From positions 62,001-126,000 of the forward strand of contig OY970394.1 in assembly GCA_963720475.1 (NCBI GenBank): a stretch of 64,000 bases of DNA. Direction: 5' to 3'. The DNA is from G963720475 sp963720475. GTDB taxonomy: Bacteria > Actinomycetota > Thermoleophilia > Solirubrobacterales > Thermoleophilaceae. The translations under genes were made by a program, and so were the position numbers. Position 1 is the first letter of the stretch. Every line of letters begins with the position of its first letter. Below are positions 26,839 through 35,882 of this stretch, piece by piece. Under the pieces are notes generated by a model that did no database searches, had not been told where the DNA came from, and saw nothing but the letters and a program-made list of their open reading frames with translations.

Positions 26839-27906
26839 CTAGGCGGCGATCTCTTCGCGCCGCCCTGGGCCTGCCGATGCCGCGCGTGCGAGGTCGCCGG
26901 CCGGTATCCGCGCACGACGCGGCGGGAACCGCACGAGGCGGGCGGCCTCTTCGTCCCAGAGCTTGAGGCGGAACGCCGCCACACTGGTGCGAATCGTGAT
27001 CACGGGCGTCGCGGCGAACACCGGTTGCTGCTCGTGCGCGGCACGCAGGCGGTAGTTCGGAATCTTTGCGCTGAGATGGTGGACGTGGTGGTAGTTGGCG
27101 TTGCCGACCATCCACGCGAGGGGACGGGGCAGGCGCAGGAACGAGCTCCCCTGCAGGGCTGCGTGCTCGAACTCCCAGTCGCCCGCGGCCATGTAGTAGG
27201 TGTCCTCGTACTGGTGCTGGATGTAGAGCATCCAGGCGGCGATCGCACCTCCCGCGACGAGCGTCGTGGCAGTGATGACGAGGAAGGTGCCGATCCCGAC
27301 GAGCGCGCTCATTCCGACGACCCAGCCGGCGAGCGCGATGTTGGTCGCGACGACACTCGCGAGAATCCGCCGCGACATGCCGCGCTGGGGGAAGCGCCGG
27401 TCGAAGAGGAAGACGAGCGCCGGGCCGACGAACAGGATCAGCGCAGGGTTGCGATAGAGCCGGTAGCCGAGGCGGCGCAGGCGCGAGGCCTGCTCGTACT
27501 CGGCGAGCGTCATCGTGTAGATCTCGCCCGGTCCCCGCTTGTCGAGGTTGCCGGTGTGGGCGTGGTGGAGGCTGTGCTGACGCTGCCACCAGCGGTAGGG
27601 CGTGAACAGGAGGAACCCGAGCAAATGGCCCCAGCGCGCGTTCGCCGCGCGCGAGACGAAGAGCGAGTTGTGCGTGAGGTCGTGGAACAGCGAGTACATC
27701 CGCGAGATGAACACGGTGGTGAGGAGTCCAAGCCCGACCGCGACGAGCGGATCGGGCTCAACCGCCAAGGCGAGCGCCCAGACCCCGAGGTACGGAATGA
27801 CGACGCTCGCGATCTGGCCGAGGCTGCGCCGCTGGTCGATCGCCAGGTAGGGGGCGAGGTCGTGCTTCCACGCTCTGCGGGCGGGCTTGTCGGCGGTTGC
27901 GGTCAC
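26839..27906 (-). CDS. Membrane fatty acid desaturase
   Basis: 355 residues. The three histidine boxes are HDLTHNS, HSLHHAHTG and HHVHH, set among four to six membrane helices (e.g. VAVGLGLLTTVFISRMYSLF). This matches the omega-3/omega-6 or DesA-like desaturase superfamily that binds a di-iron centre and introduces double bonds into lipid acyl chains. It starts ATG 27906. Together with the delta-9 type enzyme at 39629 it indicates at least two desaturases in this region. Confidence 0.93.
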   Translation of the reverse strand: MTATADKPARRAWKHDLAPYLAIDQRRSLGQIASVVIPYLGVWALALAVEPDPLVAVGLGLLTTVFISRMYSLFHDLTHNSLFVSRAANARWGHLLGFLLFTPYRWWQRQHSLHHAHTGNLDKRGPGEIYTMTLAEYEQASRLRRLGYRLYRNPALILFVGPALVFLFDRRFPQRGMSRRILASVVATNIALAGWVVGMSALVGIGTFLVITATTLVAGGAIAAWMLYIQHQYEDTYYMAAGDWEFEHAALQGSSFLRLPRPLAWMVGNANYHHVHHLSAKIPNYRLRAAHEQQPVFAATPVITIRTSVAAFRLKLWDEEAARLVRFPPRRARIPAGDLARAASAGPGRREEIAA

Positions 27907-27967
27907 GGTCAGCTTCTTCGCCGTGAAACGCTCAGTGGATCACATCGTGACCGAGCAGGCAAACGCC

Positions 27968-28318
27968 TCAGGAAAGGGCCTCGAGGGCCTGCTCGAGAGT
28001 GCCATCGACAGGGATGGTTGCCCTGAGGCCGGCAAGCGCGAGCACCTCTGCGGCGAACGCGTCGGGCCCTACGACCAGGCGGAGCTGCTGACCGCGGGCG
28101 ACGAGCCCGGACGAGAGCTTGATCAACATGTGGACTCCTGCGCTGTCGAGGTAGCTCACCTCCCTCAGGTCGAGGGCGAGCCCTATCGCGACGTTCGGAA
28201 CCTGCTCGAGGATCTCCTGGGTGAGCCGCGCCGCGTTCGACGCGTCGACCTCACCGCCGAGCCGGGCGACCGATGCGGTGTCACGTGTTGCGATCTCGAA
28301 ACTCGCCAGTTCAGCCAT
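27968..28318 (-). CDS. STAS-domain anti-sigma factor antagonist
   Basis: 116 residues with the SpoIIAA-like core: LALDLREVSYLDSAGVHMLIKLS, where the DSAG serine is the usual phosphorylation site. It starts inside the 3' end of the GAF/phosphatase gene (8-base overlap), so the two are coupled. It should act as an antagonist that frees a sigma factor from an anti-sigma kinase when dephosphorylated. The partner sigma factor is not in the window. Confidence 0.93.
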   Translation of the reverse strand: MAELASFEIATRDTASVARLGGEVDASNAARLTQEILEQVPNVAIGLALDLREVSYLDSAGVHMLIKLSSGLVARGQQLRLVVGPDAFAAEVLALAGLRATIPVDGTLEQALEALS

Positions 28319-30440
28319 CGCGCGCCTTCAGCCGGTATCGCATCGTGATCGTCGTTCCCTTCGGGTCCGAGCTCACCCGAACCTCGTCCATCATCGCCTT
28401 CATCAACGGAACCCCCCGCCCGCGGTCGATACCCCGTGGCGGTCGCCACGAACCAGAGTCGCGAACCTCAATCTCGATCGTCCCGCTCCTGCTGCGCCCA
28501 CTGACCTCAAAGCTCGTCGCGTGAGGACGATAGGCGTGCTCGATCGCATTCGCGCATGCCTCGCCACAGGCGAGCGTGATCGCCTCGATGTCATGCGGAT
28601 CCGCGTCGTGCCGCTTCAGCCAGCGCGCCAGGAATCTGCGCACGGAGACCAGTTCGCCCGGCTCAGCGGGCACCGTGTGATGGAACGAACTCCGCACCGG
28701 CTCGAGCTGAAGCGCGAGCACCGCGATGTCATCGTCGGCGTCGTCTCCGACCGCACTCAGGACGGCCGAGCACAGGGGCTCGGGTTGACTCGTTTCGGCC
28801 ATCGATTGCAGCCGCTGCTGGCCGTCCAGGAGGCTCTCGCCGCGACGTTCGATCAACCCATCCGTGTAGAGGAGAACGGTCTCACCCTCATCGAGACGGA
28901 GTTCGCTCTCACCGCTGCCGCCCGCGAGCGCCCCGAGGGGCGGGAAGTTGGCCGATCGGCCGAACCGGCTGCGGCGCGGGCCGGCGACGATCAGAGGGGG
29001 TGGATGGCCGGCGCTCGCGTAGCGAAATTCTCCGGTGAGCGGGTCGAAGACTCCGTAGAGACATGTCGCCGTCGGCCGGCCCGGAAGCTCACGTGCGAAA
29101 CGGGAGAGCTTTTCCACCGTGGGGCCCGGCTCGCCTGTATCGAGCGCATACGCTCGCAATGCGTTCCTCAGGTGCCCCATCACCGTCGCCGACTCGATCC
29201 CATGGCCGACGACATCGCCGATCGCGAGGCCGATCACGCCATCGGGACGCCGGATCACGTCGTACCAGTCGCCACCCACCCGCGAGATCTCGGCTGCCGG
29301 TTGGTAGCGCGCCGCCAACGCGAGGCCAGGCAATGCCGGCAGCCCGGGCGGAAGAAGGCTCTCCTGGACCGCTCGCGTCAGTCGCTGCGCCTCGAGCAGC
29401 TGGTCCCGCTCGATCGCGAGCGCCGCGCGGTCGGCGACCGCTTGCAGGAAGTCGATGTCGTCAGCGGTGAACTTTCGCGGGGTAAGGGTCCCGACGTGCA
29501 GAACGCCAACGAGGTGCTGCTCGACAACGAGCGGAACCCCGAGGAGCGACCGAACGCCCTTCTCGAGCAGGATCGGGTTCAGGACGTCGCGCGGGCCGAC
29601 CGAGTCGAGCACGACTGGTCGTCGCTCGGCGGCGACGCGACCCGCAAAACCGGCTCCCACGGGGATCGTGAACCCGTGCTCGACCTCCTCCTCGAGGCCC
29701 TTCGCCGCGCGCGCGGCAAGCGTCTCGCCGTCCTCGGTCAACAGCAGAATCGCGGCCGTATCGGTTTCGAGCACCTGAGCCACGCGCACGAGAAGTTCCT
29801 CGAGCAGGTCTTCGAGGGTGAGATAGGCAAGCGCCGCCTCGGTGACGAGCTGGAGGTTCTGCACACGCGTAGCCATCGCCTCCGCCTCCGTGCGCGCTCG
29901 GCGCTCGGCGGTCCATAGCCGGTTGTACTCGACGGCGAGTGCCGCTCGGTCTGCGGCAACCTGCACGACCTCCATCGCCTCGTTGGTAAACCGCCGCGGC
30001 ACGAGCGATCCGAGTTGGAGGACGCCGACCAATCGCTGCTCGACGATCAGCGGGACGCCCAGGAGAGAACGTACCCCGTGCTGGATGAGGAACGGATCCG
30101 CGTCGTCCTCGCTGCGGAGGTCATCGACGATCATCGGCTGCCGCGCGGCCACTACCTGGCCGGCGAATCCCGATCCCACTTGCGTCTTGAACCCGGCCTC
30201 GAGCCGCTCCTCCTCGAGCCCCTTTGCCGCCCGAACCTCGAGGATTGGCTCGTCTTCGCTCAACAAGAGGATCGCCGCCGTATCGGCCTCCACGAGTCGG
30301 AGCACGCGTTCGAGCAGCGACTCGAGCAGCTCTCCGAGCGAGAGATGGGCCAGGCCCGCCCCCGTTACCTGGTGCAGGTCCGTCCTGGAGGCGCCGGTGT
30401 TCGCGGTCAGCCGTCCGTTACCGCCCTCTCTTCCTTCCAT
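28311..30440 (-). CDS. GAF-GAF-SpoIIE phosphatase-HATPase stress regulator
   Basis: 709 residues. Two GAF domains (residues ~25-185 and ~190-345, both with a ...GVRSLLGVPL-V-EQ-LVGVL... block) are followed by a SpoIIE/PP2C phosphatase (ARYQPAAEISRVGGDWYDVI, IGDVVGHGIESA, LYTDGLIERR). A C-terminal HATPase domain of RsbW type (ACGEACANAIEHAY, GRGVPLMKAMMDEV) ends the protein. Both opposing activities, phosphatase and anti-sigma kinase, are thus in one chain. The small STAS antagonist is encoded just downstream. GAF domains suggest a small-molecule or light/redox signal. Confidence 0.95.
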   Translation of the reverse strand: MEGREGGNGRLTANTGASRTDLHQVTGAGLAHLSLGELLESLLERVLRLVEADTAAILLLSEDEPILEVRAAKGLEEERLEAGFKTQVGSGFAGQVVAARQPMIVDDLRSEDDADPFLIQHGVRSLLGVPLIVEQRLVGVLQLGSLVPRRFTNEAMEVVQVAADRAALAVEYNRLWTAERRARTEAEAMATRVQNLQLVTEAALAYLTLEDLLEELLVRVAQVLETDTAAILLLTEDGETLAARAAKGLEEEVEHGFTIPVGAGFAGRVAAERRPVVLDSVGPRDVLNPILLEKGVRSLLGVPLVVEQHLVGVLHVGTLTPRKFTADDIDFLQAVADRAALAIERDQLLEAQRLTRAVQESLLPPGLPALPGLALAARYQPAAEISRVGGDWYDVIRRPDGVIGLAIGDVVGHGIESATVMGHLRNALRAYALDTGEPGPTVEKLSRFARELPGRPTATCLYGVFDPLTGEFRYASAGHPPPLIVAGPRRSRFGRSANFPPLGALAGGSGESELRLDEGETVLLYTDGLIERRGESLLDGQQRLQSMAETSQPEPLCSAVLSAVGDDADDDIAVLALQLEPVRSSFHHTVPAEPGELVSVRRFLARWLKRHDADPHDIEAITLACGEACANAIEHAYRPHATSFEVSGRSRSGTIEIEVRDSGSWRPPRGIDRGRGVPLMKAMMDEVRVSSDPKGTTITMRYRLKARDG

Positions 30441-30568
30441 CGTGCCCCCTCCCCGTGTGCCGGCCTCGCGCGCGGCAAGGACCTACCGCGACGGCGAATG
30501 TCTCAAACCCCTGCGCCTAGAGTCTCATCGGTCCCCACAACTCGTTCCTGACTCCAGGAGGTCGCATC

Positions 30569-30955
30569 GTGGTCAAGCTCGTATTCGTCATCCGCCGGCG
30601 AGAGGACGTGCCGGAGGAGGAGTTCCACCGCTATTGGCTCGAGGAGCACGGCCCGTTGGCGCGCCGTCTCGTCGAGCCGCTCGGCGCGCGGCGCTACGTC
30701 CAGACCCACACGGTCGCTCCGGAGCTCAACGCCCAGCTGGCCGCGACGCGGGACACGGCCGAGTCGTTCGACGGCCTGGCCGAGCTTTGGTGGGACTCGC
30801 TCGAGGATCTCGCGTCTGCATTCACGAGCGAGGAGGGACAGAAAACGGGACGAACACTGGCCGAAGACGAGGCGAAGTTCATCGACTTCGGCCGCTCCTC
30901 GCTGTTTTTGAGCGAAGAGCACGTGATCCTCGGCGCCGACGACGCGGCGGGCTGA
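30569..30955 (+). CDS. EthD-domain protein (dimeric alpha-beta barrel)
   Basis: 128 residues beginning MVKLVFVIRRREDVPEEEFHRYW, the EthD signature (FHRYWLEEHGPLARRL). It forms a ferredoxin-like dimer. EthD proteins assist ether or hydrocarbon degradation or act in polyketide chemistry. The gene is monocistronic, divergent from the GAF/phosphatase gene. Confidence 0.9.
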   Translation: MVKLVFVIRRREDVPEEEFHRYWLEEHGPLARRLVEPLGARRYVQTHTVAPELNAQLAATRDTAESFDGLAELWWDSLEDLASAFTSEEGQKTGRTLAEDEAKFIDFGRSSLFLSEEHVILGADDAAG

Positions 30956-30975
30956 CGCTTCTCGCGGCCCCGGCA

Positions 30976-31800
30976 CTAGGCCCTCGTCCCCACGCTGATC
31001 AGGTATTCCTGCTCGAAGCGCGCGTCGTCGGCGCTGCCGAGGTTCCATTCCTCGCAGAACTTCTCCAGCGCCTCGTCGAGCTCAGCCTCGCGGCCATCCT
31101 TCTCGGCGTTCGCCCGCGCCGCGACCGTCGGGCCGTAGAGACCCTTGAAGTGCTCCCCCCAGTCATTCGGGTGTTCGAAGGCGGTTATGTCGAGCACGTC
31201 GCGCTCCATCGTCCGCCACTCGACGCGGTCACCGAACAGCTCGCGCACGTGGTCCTCGCTGCCCCACAGCGGCGGGGGCTGCGCACCGGGGGGCGGAGGC
31301 GGGGCGAACGGCCCCATCATCCGGAAGAACGCGCCGATCATGCCCTCCGGCGTCCAGCTCATCAGCCCGATCGTGCCGCCGGGCTTGCAGACGCGCACGA
31401 GTTGGTCCGCGACGTCCTGGTGGTGGGGCGCGAACATCGCGCCGATCGACGACATGACGACGTCGAACGAGGCGTCGTCGAAGGGCAGGTTCTCGGCATC
31501 GGCCTCGGCCCATTCGAGCTCGAGCCCCTTGTCCTCCGCCCGGCGCCGGCCCGCTTCGAGTAGCTCCGGGGTCAGGTCGCTGGCGACCACATTCGCGCCG
31601 CTCTCGGCCGCGGGGAGCGAGGCATTGCCGGTGCCGGCGGCGACATCGAGCACGCGTGCGCCCGAATCGATGCCGCAAGCCTCGACCAAGCGCGGTCCCA
31701 ACGGCAGCAGGAACGTCTCGACCATGGCCGGGTAGTCGCCGGACGCCCACATCGCGGCATGACGGCCCTTCAGTTCCGAATCTTGCGTGCTCTCCGACAT
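30976..31800 (-). CDS. Class I SAM-dependent methyltransferase
   Basis: 274 residues from ATG 31800 (preceded by GGGAGGTCAGC). The SAM loop is VLDVAAGTGNASLPAAE; acidic motif II in VVASDLTPELLEAG; post-I DVVMSSIGAMFAPH. It is related in layout to the gene at 9169-10044. A longer upstream frame to 31971 is available but lacks support. The substrate is not known. Confidence 0.92.
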   Translation of the reverse strand: MSESTQDSELKGRHAAMWASGDYPAMVETFLLPLGPRLVEACGIDSGARVLDVAAGTGNASLPAAESGANVVASDLTPELLEAGRRRAEDKGLELEWAEADAENLPFDDASFDVVMSSIGAMFAPHHQDVADQLVRVCKPGGTIGLMSWTPEGMIGAFFRMMGPFAPPPPPGAQPPPLWGSEDHVRELFGDRVEWRTMERDVLDITAFEHPNDWGEHFKGLYGPTVAARANAEKDGREAELDEALEKFCEEWNLGSADDARFEQEYLISVGTRA

Positions 31801-31882
31801 GCTGACCTCCCATTCGCGGATGACCAGGCTTACCCCGGCCGCGGCTCCACCGTAACCGCTAGCGGCACGCCCCGGCGCGAGC

Positions 31883-32296
31883 TCACCCTGGCGCCTCGAT
31901 CGGCGGGCCGACGACGGTGACCTCGGGGATCGGCTGCTGGGCCCAGTCCGGCGGGTCAACCCCCGCCGCATCGGCCGCGATGCGCGCCCAGTGGCGTTCG
32001 AAGCCCGCGGGTGTGCAGACGAGCACGTAGCGAGCGGGCGCGTCGCTGTGGTTGGCCAGCGCGTGGACCACGTTGCGCGCCGCGAACGCGAGCTCGCCCG
32101 CTCCCTTGGTGGCGAGGGCGTCGTCGATCTGGAAGATCAGCTCGCCCTCGAGCACGTAGAACGCCTCGTCGAAGTCGTGCTTGTGCAGCGGCGGGCCCGC
32201 GCGCGGCGGGACCACGATCTCGGTCAACGACACCTCGCCGCCGGTCTCCTCGCCGCGCAGCAGCACGTTGGTGGTGGGGTTCGCAGTGGACAGCAT
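31883..32296 (-). CDS. Cupin-domain protein
   Basis: 137 residues from ATG 32296. The cupin motif 1 is PPLHKHDFDEAFYVLEGELIFQ (metal-binding His, His and Glu), and motif 2 is LAFAARNVVHALANHSD with the second-site His. Single-domain metal cupins act as dioxygenases, isomerases or ligand sensors; no substrate clue here. A similar cupin lies at 51990-52553. Confidence 0.9.
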   Translation of the reverse strand: MLSTANPTTNVLLRGEETGGEVSLTEIVVPPRAGPPLHKHDFDEAFYVLEGELIFQIDDALATKGAGELAFAARNVVHALANHSDAPARYVLVCTPAGFERHWARIAADAAGVDPPDWAQQPIPEVTVVGPPIEAPG

Positions 32297-32361
32297 CGCC
32301 TCGAGCTCCTTTCGGGTTCGGCTTCCGAGTACCCGAACGCTCGGTAGCCGACTCCCCGGGC

Positions 32362-32760
32362 TTACTCGAGGCCAGCAGCGCGGAGCGCGTCCGCAGGCTC
32401 GGAGAAGCTCTTGAGGTACAGGATCTTGCCGCGCCGGAACCGCCAAAGGACGGCCAAGGGCATATCGAGGTCGACGCCGCTGACACGACCGCGGGACCGA
32501 AGATGGCACAGGGCGACGACCTCCTCGCCGGCGTCTCGGAGCTCGTCGATCTCGATTCGGACGTGCTCCCAGTCCTGGTCGAGCTCAACGAACATCTCGC
32601 GCGCGCCGTCGTGGCCTCGGTAAGCCTTCCCTTCGAGCTGCGCCAGTAGCGGCAGGAGCTCGACCTCGGTGTCGAGGCCGGCGATGAAGCTTTCGAGGTC
32701 GCGCTCGTTGAAGGCGGCTACCAACTCGCGAACGGCCTTCTCGGGGCCCTGCGAAGCCAT
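32362..32760 (-). CDS. SnoaL/NTF2-like protein (outlying family member)
   Basis: 132 residues. It follows the same plan as the array genes: a short helix (EKAVRELVAAFNERDLESF), acidic strand, DAGEEVVALCHLRSRGRVSGV and C-terminal ADALRAAGLE. It starts MASQGPEK rather than MSQEN, and its DNA ends are less alike, so it looks like an older paralogue. The fold binds small hydrophobic ligands; function unknown. Confidence 0.88.
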   Translation of the reverse strand: MASQGPEKAVRELVAAFNERDLESFIAGLDTEVELLPLLAQLEGKAYRGHDGAREMFVELDQDWEHVRIEIDELRDAGEEVVALCHLRSRGRVSGVDLDMPLAVLWRFRRGKILYLKSFSEPADALRAAGLE

Positions 32761-32798
32761 GGCCAGGCGAGTCTGGCACAGAGAAGATCGAGCGGAGG

Positions 32799-33890
32799 CT
32801 AAGACCAGCGAAAGCCCGTCGGCTCCCCCGACGGGGCCAACGGGCTCGGTGGCAGGTCATCGGATGGCTCATCGGCGTTGTAGCCACCGGGCGCGACGTC
32901 GTTGGGTGCGTCGCCGTGGAAGAGCGATGCCAGCAGCTGGACCTGGCCGCGGCCCACGCCGAGCTCGCCCATCCCGCCGCCGTACATCGTCAAGTCGTTG
33001 GCCTCGCAATAGGCGTAGAGGTCGAACAGCGGTCGCAGGCCGCCGGCGCGCGAGGGTTTGATGTTCACGGTACGCGCGGGCAGCGGCAGCGTCTCGATGT
33101 CCTTCACCGAGTGGATCGGCGCGTCATACGACACGCGATTCACATGCGGCTCGAGCAGCGCGGCGATCTCGGGCAGGTCGTGCGGATCCTCGAGCAGCGC
33201 ATCGGGGAAGGCCGCGAGCACGCGCTCATAGAGAGCGACGAGCGCCGGCATGTCGTCGACGTCGAATCCGTAAAGGCCCTTGAAGTCGATCGACTCGACC
33301 GCGCCCGTCGCCACGATCTCGGCGATCAGCTCCGGCGTCCACCCGACCTCGGCGTCGAGCTTGAAGCGCAGCTCGGGGTATAGCTTCACGCGGCGGGCGA
33401 GCGGGTCGAACCTGGGCGGCTCGCGGTCCTTCGGTTCGACCGTCGGGGGGTCGCCCAGCCCCAGCGAGTTGACGAAGCGCACCGGTTGCGGCTCGCGCTC
33501 CAGGGCCCCCTGTAGCGTCATACCCGCCTGCCGCAGCGCGAGGTCGAGCGCCGCCGACTCGTAGGTCCACTGGCGGTAGAAGCGCATTTGCTCCCACTCG
33601 GGCTCCTGCGGCCATTGGTCGAGCGTCGCGAGGTGGTCGCAGAAGGGCTCCAGCGTCCACTCGCCCGCCAGCGGCAGCGTCGGTCCCGCCCCGTGGAGGG
33701 CAGCCTGGTCGTCGGGCATGCAGATGTCCTCGCCGAGCCCGTCGGTGCCGGCGCCGCGAAGCCGCACGTGGGTGGTGTAGCGCTCGAACGCGCTGGGTCG
33801 GTCGGGATCAATCCGCTCGAGTTCGTAGGACTCGATGACCAGCGGCAGCTCCGCCAGCCGTGGCCAGAGCGATTCTCCGCGCGCGATCAA
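32799..33890 (-). CDS. Enolase-superfamily protein (mandelate racemase-like)
   Basis: About 363 residues if TTG 33890 is used; it overlaps the stop of the methyltransferase gene (TTGA). The C-terminal barrel shows the superfamily pattern: KLDAEVGWT, ESIDFKG (metal Asp), LLEDPHD (metal Glu), RVSYDAPI and VNIKPSRAGGL (second-base Lys). It probably abstracts an alpha-proton from a carboxylate substrate such as a sugar acid or dipeptide. It is the last gene of a hydrolase-methyltransferase-enolase operon. Confidence 0.85.
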   Translation of the reverse strand: MIARGESLWPRLAELPLVIESYELERIDPDRPSAFERYTTHVRLRGAGTDGLGEDICMPDDQAALHGAGPTLPLAGEWTLEPFCDHLATLDQWPQEPEWEQMRFYRQWTYESAALDLALRQAGMTLQGALEREPQPVRFVNSLGLGDPPTVEPKDREPPRFDPLARRVKLYPELRFKLDAEVGWTPELIAEIVATGAVESIDFKGLYGFDVDDMPALVALYERVLAAFPDALLEDPHDLPEIAALLEPHVNRVSYDAPIHSVKDIETLPLPARTVNIKPSRAGGLRPLFDLYAYCEANDLTMYGGGMGELGVGRGQVQLLASLFHGDAPNDVAPGGYNADEPSDDLPPSPLAPSGEPTGFRWS

Positions 33891-34525
33891 ACCCGCGCTA
33901 CGCCGGCGATCAAAGGACGCACGATCGACGCGCTCCGCGGCAACCGACCACGGTCGACCTGCTCGAGATCGAGGTCTGATGCGCTCAACGTAGCCAGCGT
34001 GTCGCGGTTGCAATGGCAGCCGTCTGCCGCGTACAGCCACGCCGGCGCCAACCGGTCCTGCCAGCGCGCCAGTTTCGGATCCTCGGAACGAACATGCTCG
34101 ATGAAAAGCAGCTGACCACCAGGGCGCAACACGCGAGTGACCTCGGCAAGCACCGCGACCGGGTCGGGCGCCGTGCAGAGAATCAGCGTTCCAACAACGG
34201 TGTCGAAGTGGTCGTCGGCGAACGGGAGCTCCTCGCCCGGCGCCACGACGACCTCCGCCGTGTGGCTCGATGCGTCGAGACGAGCCTGCAAGCGACGCGC
34301 CATGTGCGGGCCCGGCTCGCTGAGCACCAATTCGGTGACGGCCTCCGGGTAGTGGGCGAGGTTGGTCCCGGTCCCGGCGCCGAGCTCGAGCGTTGCGCCG
34401 CGCGCACCGGCCAGCAGCCGGGCGCGGCGATCCGCCAAGCCCGCTCGCTCGGCCGCCGCCATCGCGCGGTCATACACAGCCGCAAATAGTCGGCCGCCCG
34501 TAGCCTGGTACAGCCGACCCGGCAC
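33887..34525 (-). CDS. SAM-dependent methyltransferase (UbiE-like)
   Basis: 212 residues from GTG 34525, four bases after the upstream hydrolase stop. Motif I is TLELGAGTGTNLAHYP; motif II VLSEPGPHMARRL; post-I TVVGTLILCTAPDPVAVL; late motif VLRPGGQLLFIEHV. The protein starts VPGRLYQATGGRLFAAVYDRA. Similar to human METTL7-type or small-lipid methyltransferases by layout. Operon context suggests a shared pathway with the hydrolase. Confidence 0.9.
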   Translation of the reverse strand: MPGRLYQATGGRLFAAVYDRAMAAAERAGLADRRARLLAGARGATLELGAGTGTNLAHYPEAVTELVLSEPGPHMARRLQARLDASSHTAEVVVAPGEELPFADDHFDTVVGTLILCTAPDPVAVLAEVTRVLRPGGQLLFIEHVRSEDPKLARWQDRLAPAWLYAADGCHCNRDTLATLSASDLDLEQVDRGRLPRSASIVRPLIAGVARV

Positions 34526-34529
34526 GGTC

Positions 34530-35342
34530 CTATGCGGGCGCTGCGACGGCGGGCGCGGTGGCCTCGAGCACGGCCCGCGCCCATTCCTCGGGCTGGTCGC
34601 GGTGAAGCATGTGCGCTCCACCTTCGATGCCGGCGACGCGGATCTGCGGCAGGAGTCGCTGGAGTCGCTGGATCGCGCGTGGGAACACCGGCTCACTGAG
34701 CGATCCCTCAACGCAGGTAACCGGACAGGTGATTCCCCGCACGGCCCGCGACGAGGGCGCCGGTCTTGTGAGCTGGTCGATCTCGCGCACGGTCGACGGC
34801 GCGTTCGCGAGCATCCCCTCCTGCTCCGCCGAGGGGAGGCGGTCGAAGCCGCTGCCGCCGCTCGTATACGAGTTTGACCAGCGGTACATGCTGGCGGCAG
34901 CTCCACGCTGGTCGCGCCGGGCTCGCGCGCCGAGCATCCGGGCGAACATCCGCAGCATTTCGACGGTCGGGCGGAGCGCCAGTCGGAAGGCAGGCTCGAT
35001 CAGGACGAGGGACCGGACGAGGTCGGGCCGGCTTGCGGCGAGGTCGATTGCGAGCACGCCACCCGCGCTCCAACCGACGACGACCGCAGGTGCAGCGTCA
35101 AGGTGCTCGAGCAGGGTGGCGGCGTCGACCGCGTGCTGGTGCGCGTTCGCCGCCCGCTTCCCCTGCGACTGGCCAAAGCCGCGGCGGTCGTAGACGATCA
35201 CACGGTGCGAGGCGGCGAGTAGGGCCGGAACCTCGCCCCAGATGGCCGAGTACGCCCCCGTTCCGTGAACAAGCAGCAGCGGATCGCCGGCGCCGAGCTC
35301 CGTGTAATGCAGGTCGACACCGTCGATGGCCAGGCTCGTCAT
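34530..35342 (-). CDS. Alpha/beta hydrolase
   Basis: 270 residues. Oxyanion region LLLVHGTGAYSAIWGEV; nucleophile elbow VVGWSAGGVLA (Ser); late acid in TCVEGSLSE region and histidine in EGGAHMLHRDQP. It starts ATG 35342. It is the first gene of a three-gene operon with a methyltransferase and an enolase-superfamily protein. Substrate is not known. Confidence 0.93.
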   Translation of the reverse strand: MTSLAIDGVDLHYTELGAGDPLLLVHGTGAYSAIWGEVPALLAASHRVIVYDRRGFGQSQGKRAANAHQHAVDAATLLEHLDAAPAVVVGWSAGGVLAIDLAASRPDLVRSLVLIEPAFRLALRPTVEMLRMFARMLGARARRDQRGAAASMYRWSNSYTSGGSGFDRLPSAEQEGMLANAPSTVREIDQLTRPAPSSRAVRGITCPVTCVEGSLSEPVFPRAIQRLQRLLPQIRVAGIEGGAHMLHRDQPEEWARAVLEATAPAVAAPA

Positions 35343-35491
35343 CCGAGAACGAATCTAATCAGGGTCCGGCAGATCGCCCACGCGCGCCCCGCAATACCGC
35401 AAGCGCGCATAGCCCGGCCAGAGGCACGGGTCCGACTCGTGACTCCACTAGCGGGGCGCGACCCAGTACATGCTGAAGCTAGCGGCTGTCT

Positions 35492-35878
35492 CTACTCCGA
35501 CAGCCCCGCGGCCCTAAGGGCTTCGGCCCGCTCGCTGAACTCGTCCATGCGGACCGCCTTGCCCTCATGGATGGTCCAGACCTCGTAGAGGCGGACATCA
35601 ACGTCGATACCGCTTCCACGTCCACGCCCAGCGAAATGGACCGTCACGACCACCCGGTCGCCGGCATCCAGGAACTCCTCAGGAACCGTTCGGAGGTCGT
35701 CCCAGTCGGCCTCCCAACGACGAATGGACTCCCGCACCGCGTCGTGTCCTTGACTTGGGGCCTCCTCAACCGGGTTCCAGACGAACTCGGGATCGGTTTC
35801 GGCGACAGCCTTCTCGTCGTCGCCCGCGACGTATGCCTCGAAGAGCCTGCGCACGATCTCCACGTTCGGCTCCGACAT
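35492..35878 (-). CDS. SnoaL/NTF2-like protein, MSEPNVEIVRR type
   Basis: 128 residues from ATG 35878. Starts MSEPNVEIVRRLFEAYVAGD and ends ERAEALRAAGLSE; the DAGDRVVVTVHFAGRGRGSGI block is the usual central strand pair. It is the second gene of a two-gene unit; its start lies four bases after the stop of the next gene upstream. The stable NTF2-like barrel can bind a small hydrophobic ligand; enzymatic residues are not obvious. Confidence 0.9.
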   Translation of the reverse strand: MSEPNVEIVRRLFEAYVAGDDEKAVAETDPEFVWNPVEEAPSQGHDAVRESIRRWEADWDDLRTVPEEFLDAGDRVVVTVHFAGRGRGSGIDVDVRLYEVWTIHEGKAVRMDEFSERAEALRAAGLSE

Positions 35879-35882
35879 TCGC

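Noticed and set aside
35343..35491. Gene in the 149-base gap
   Set aside because: No frame with a start, ribosome-binding site or motif; a few CG-rich repeats only.
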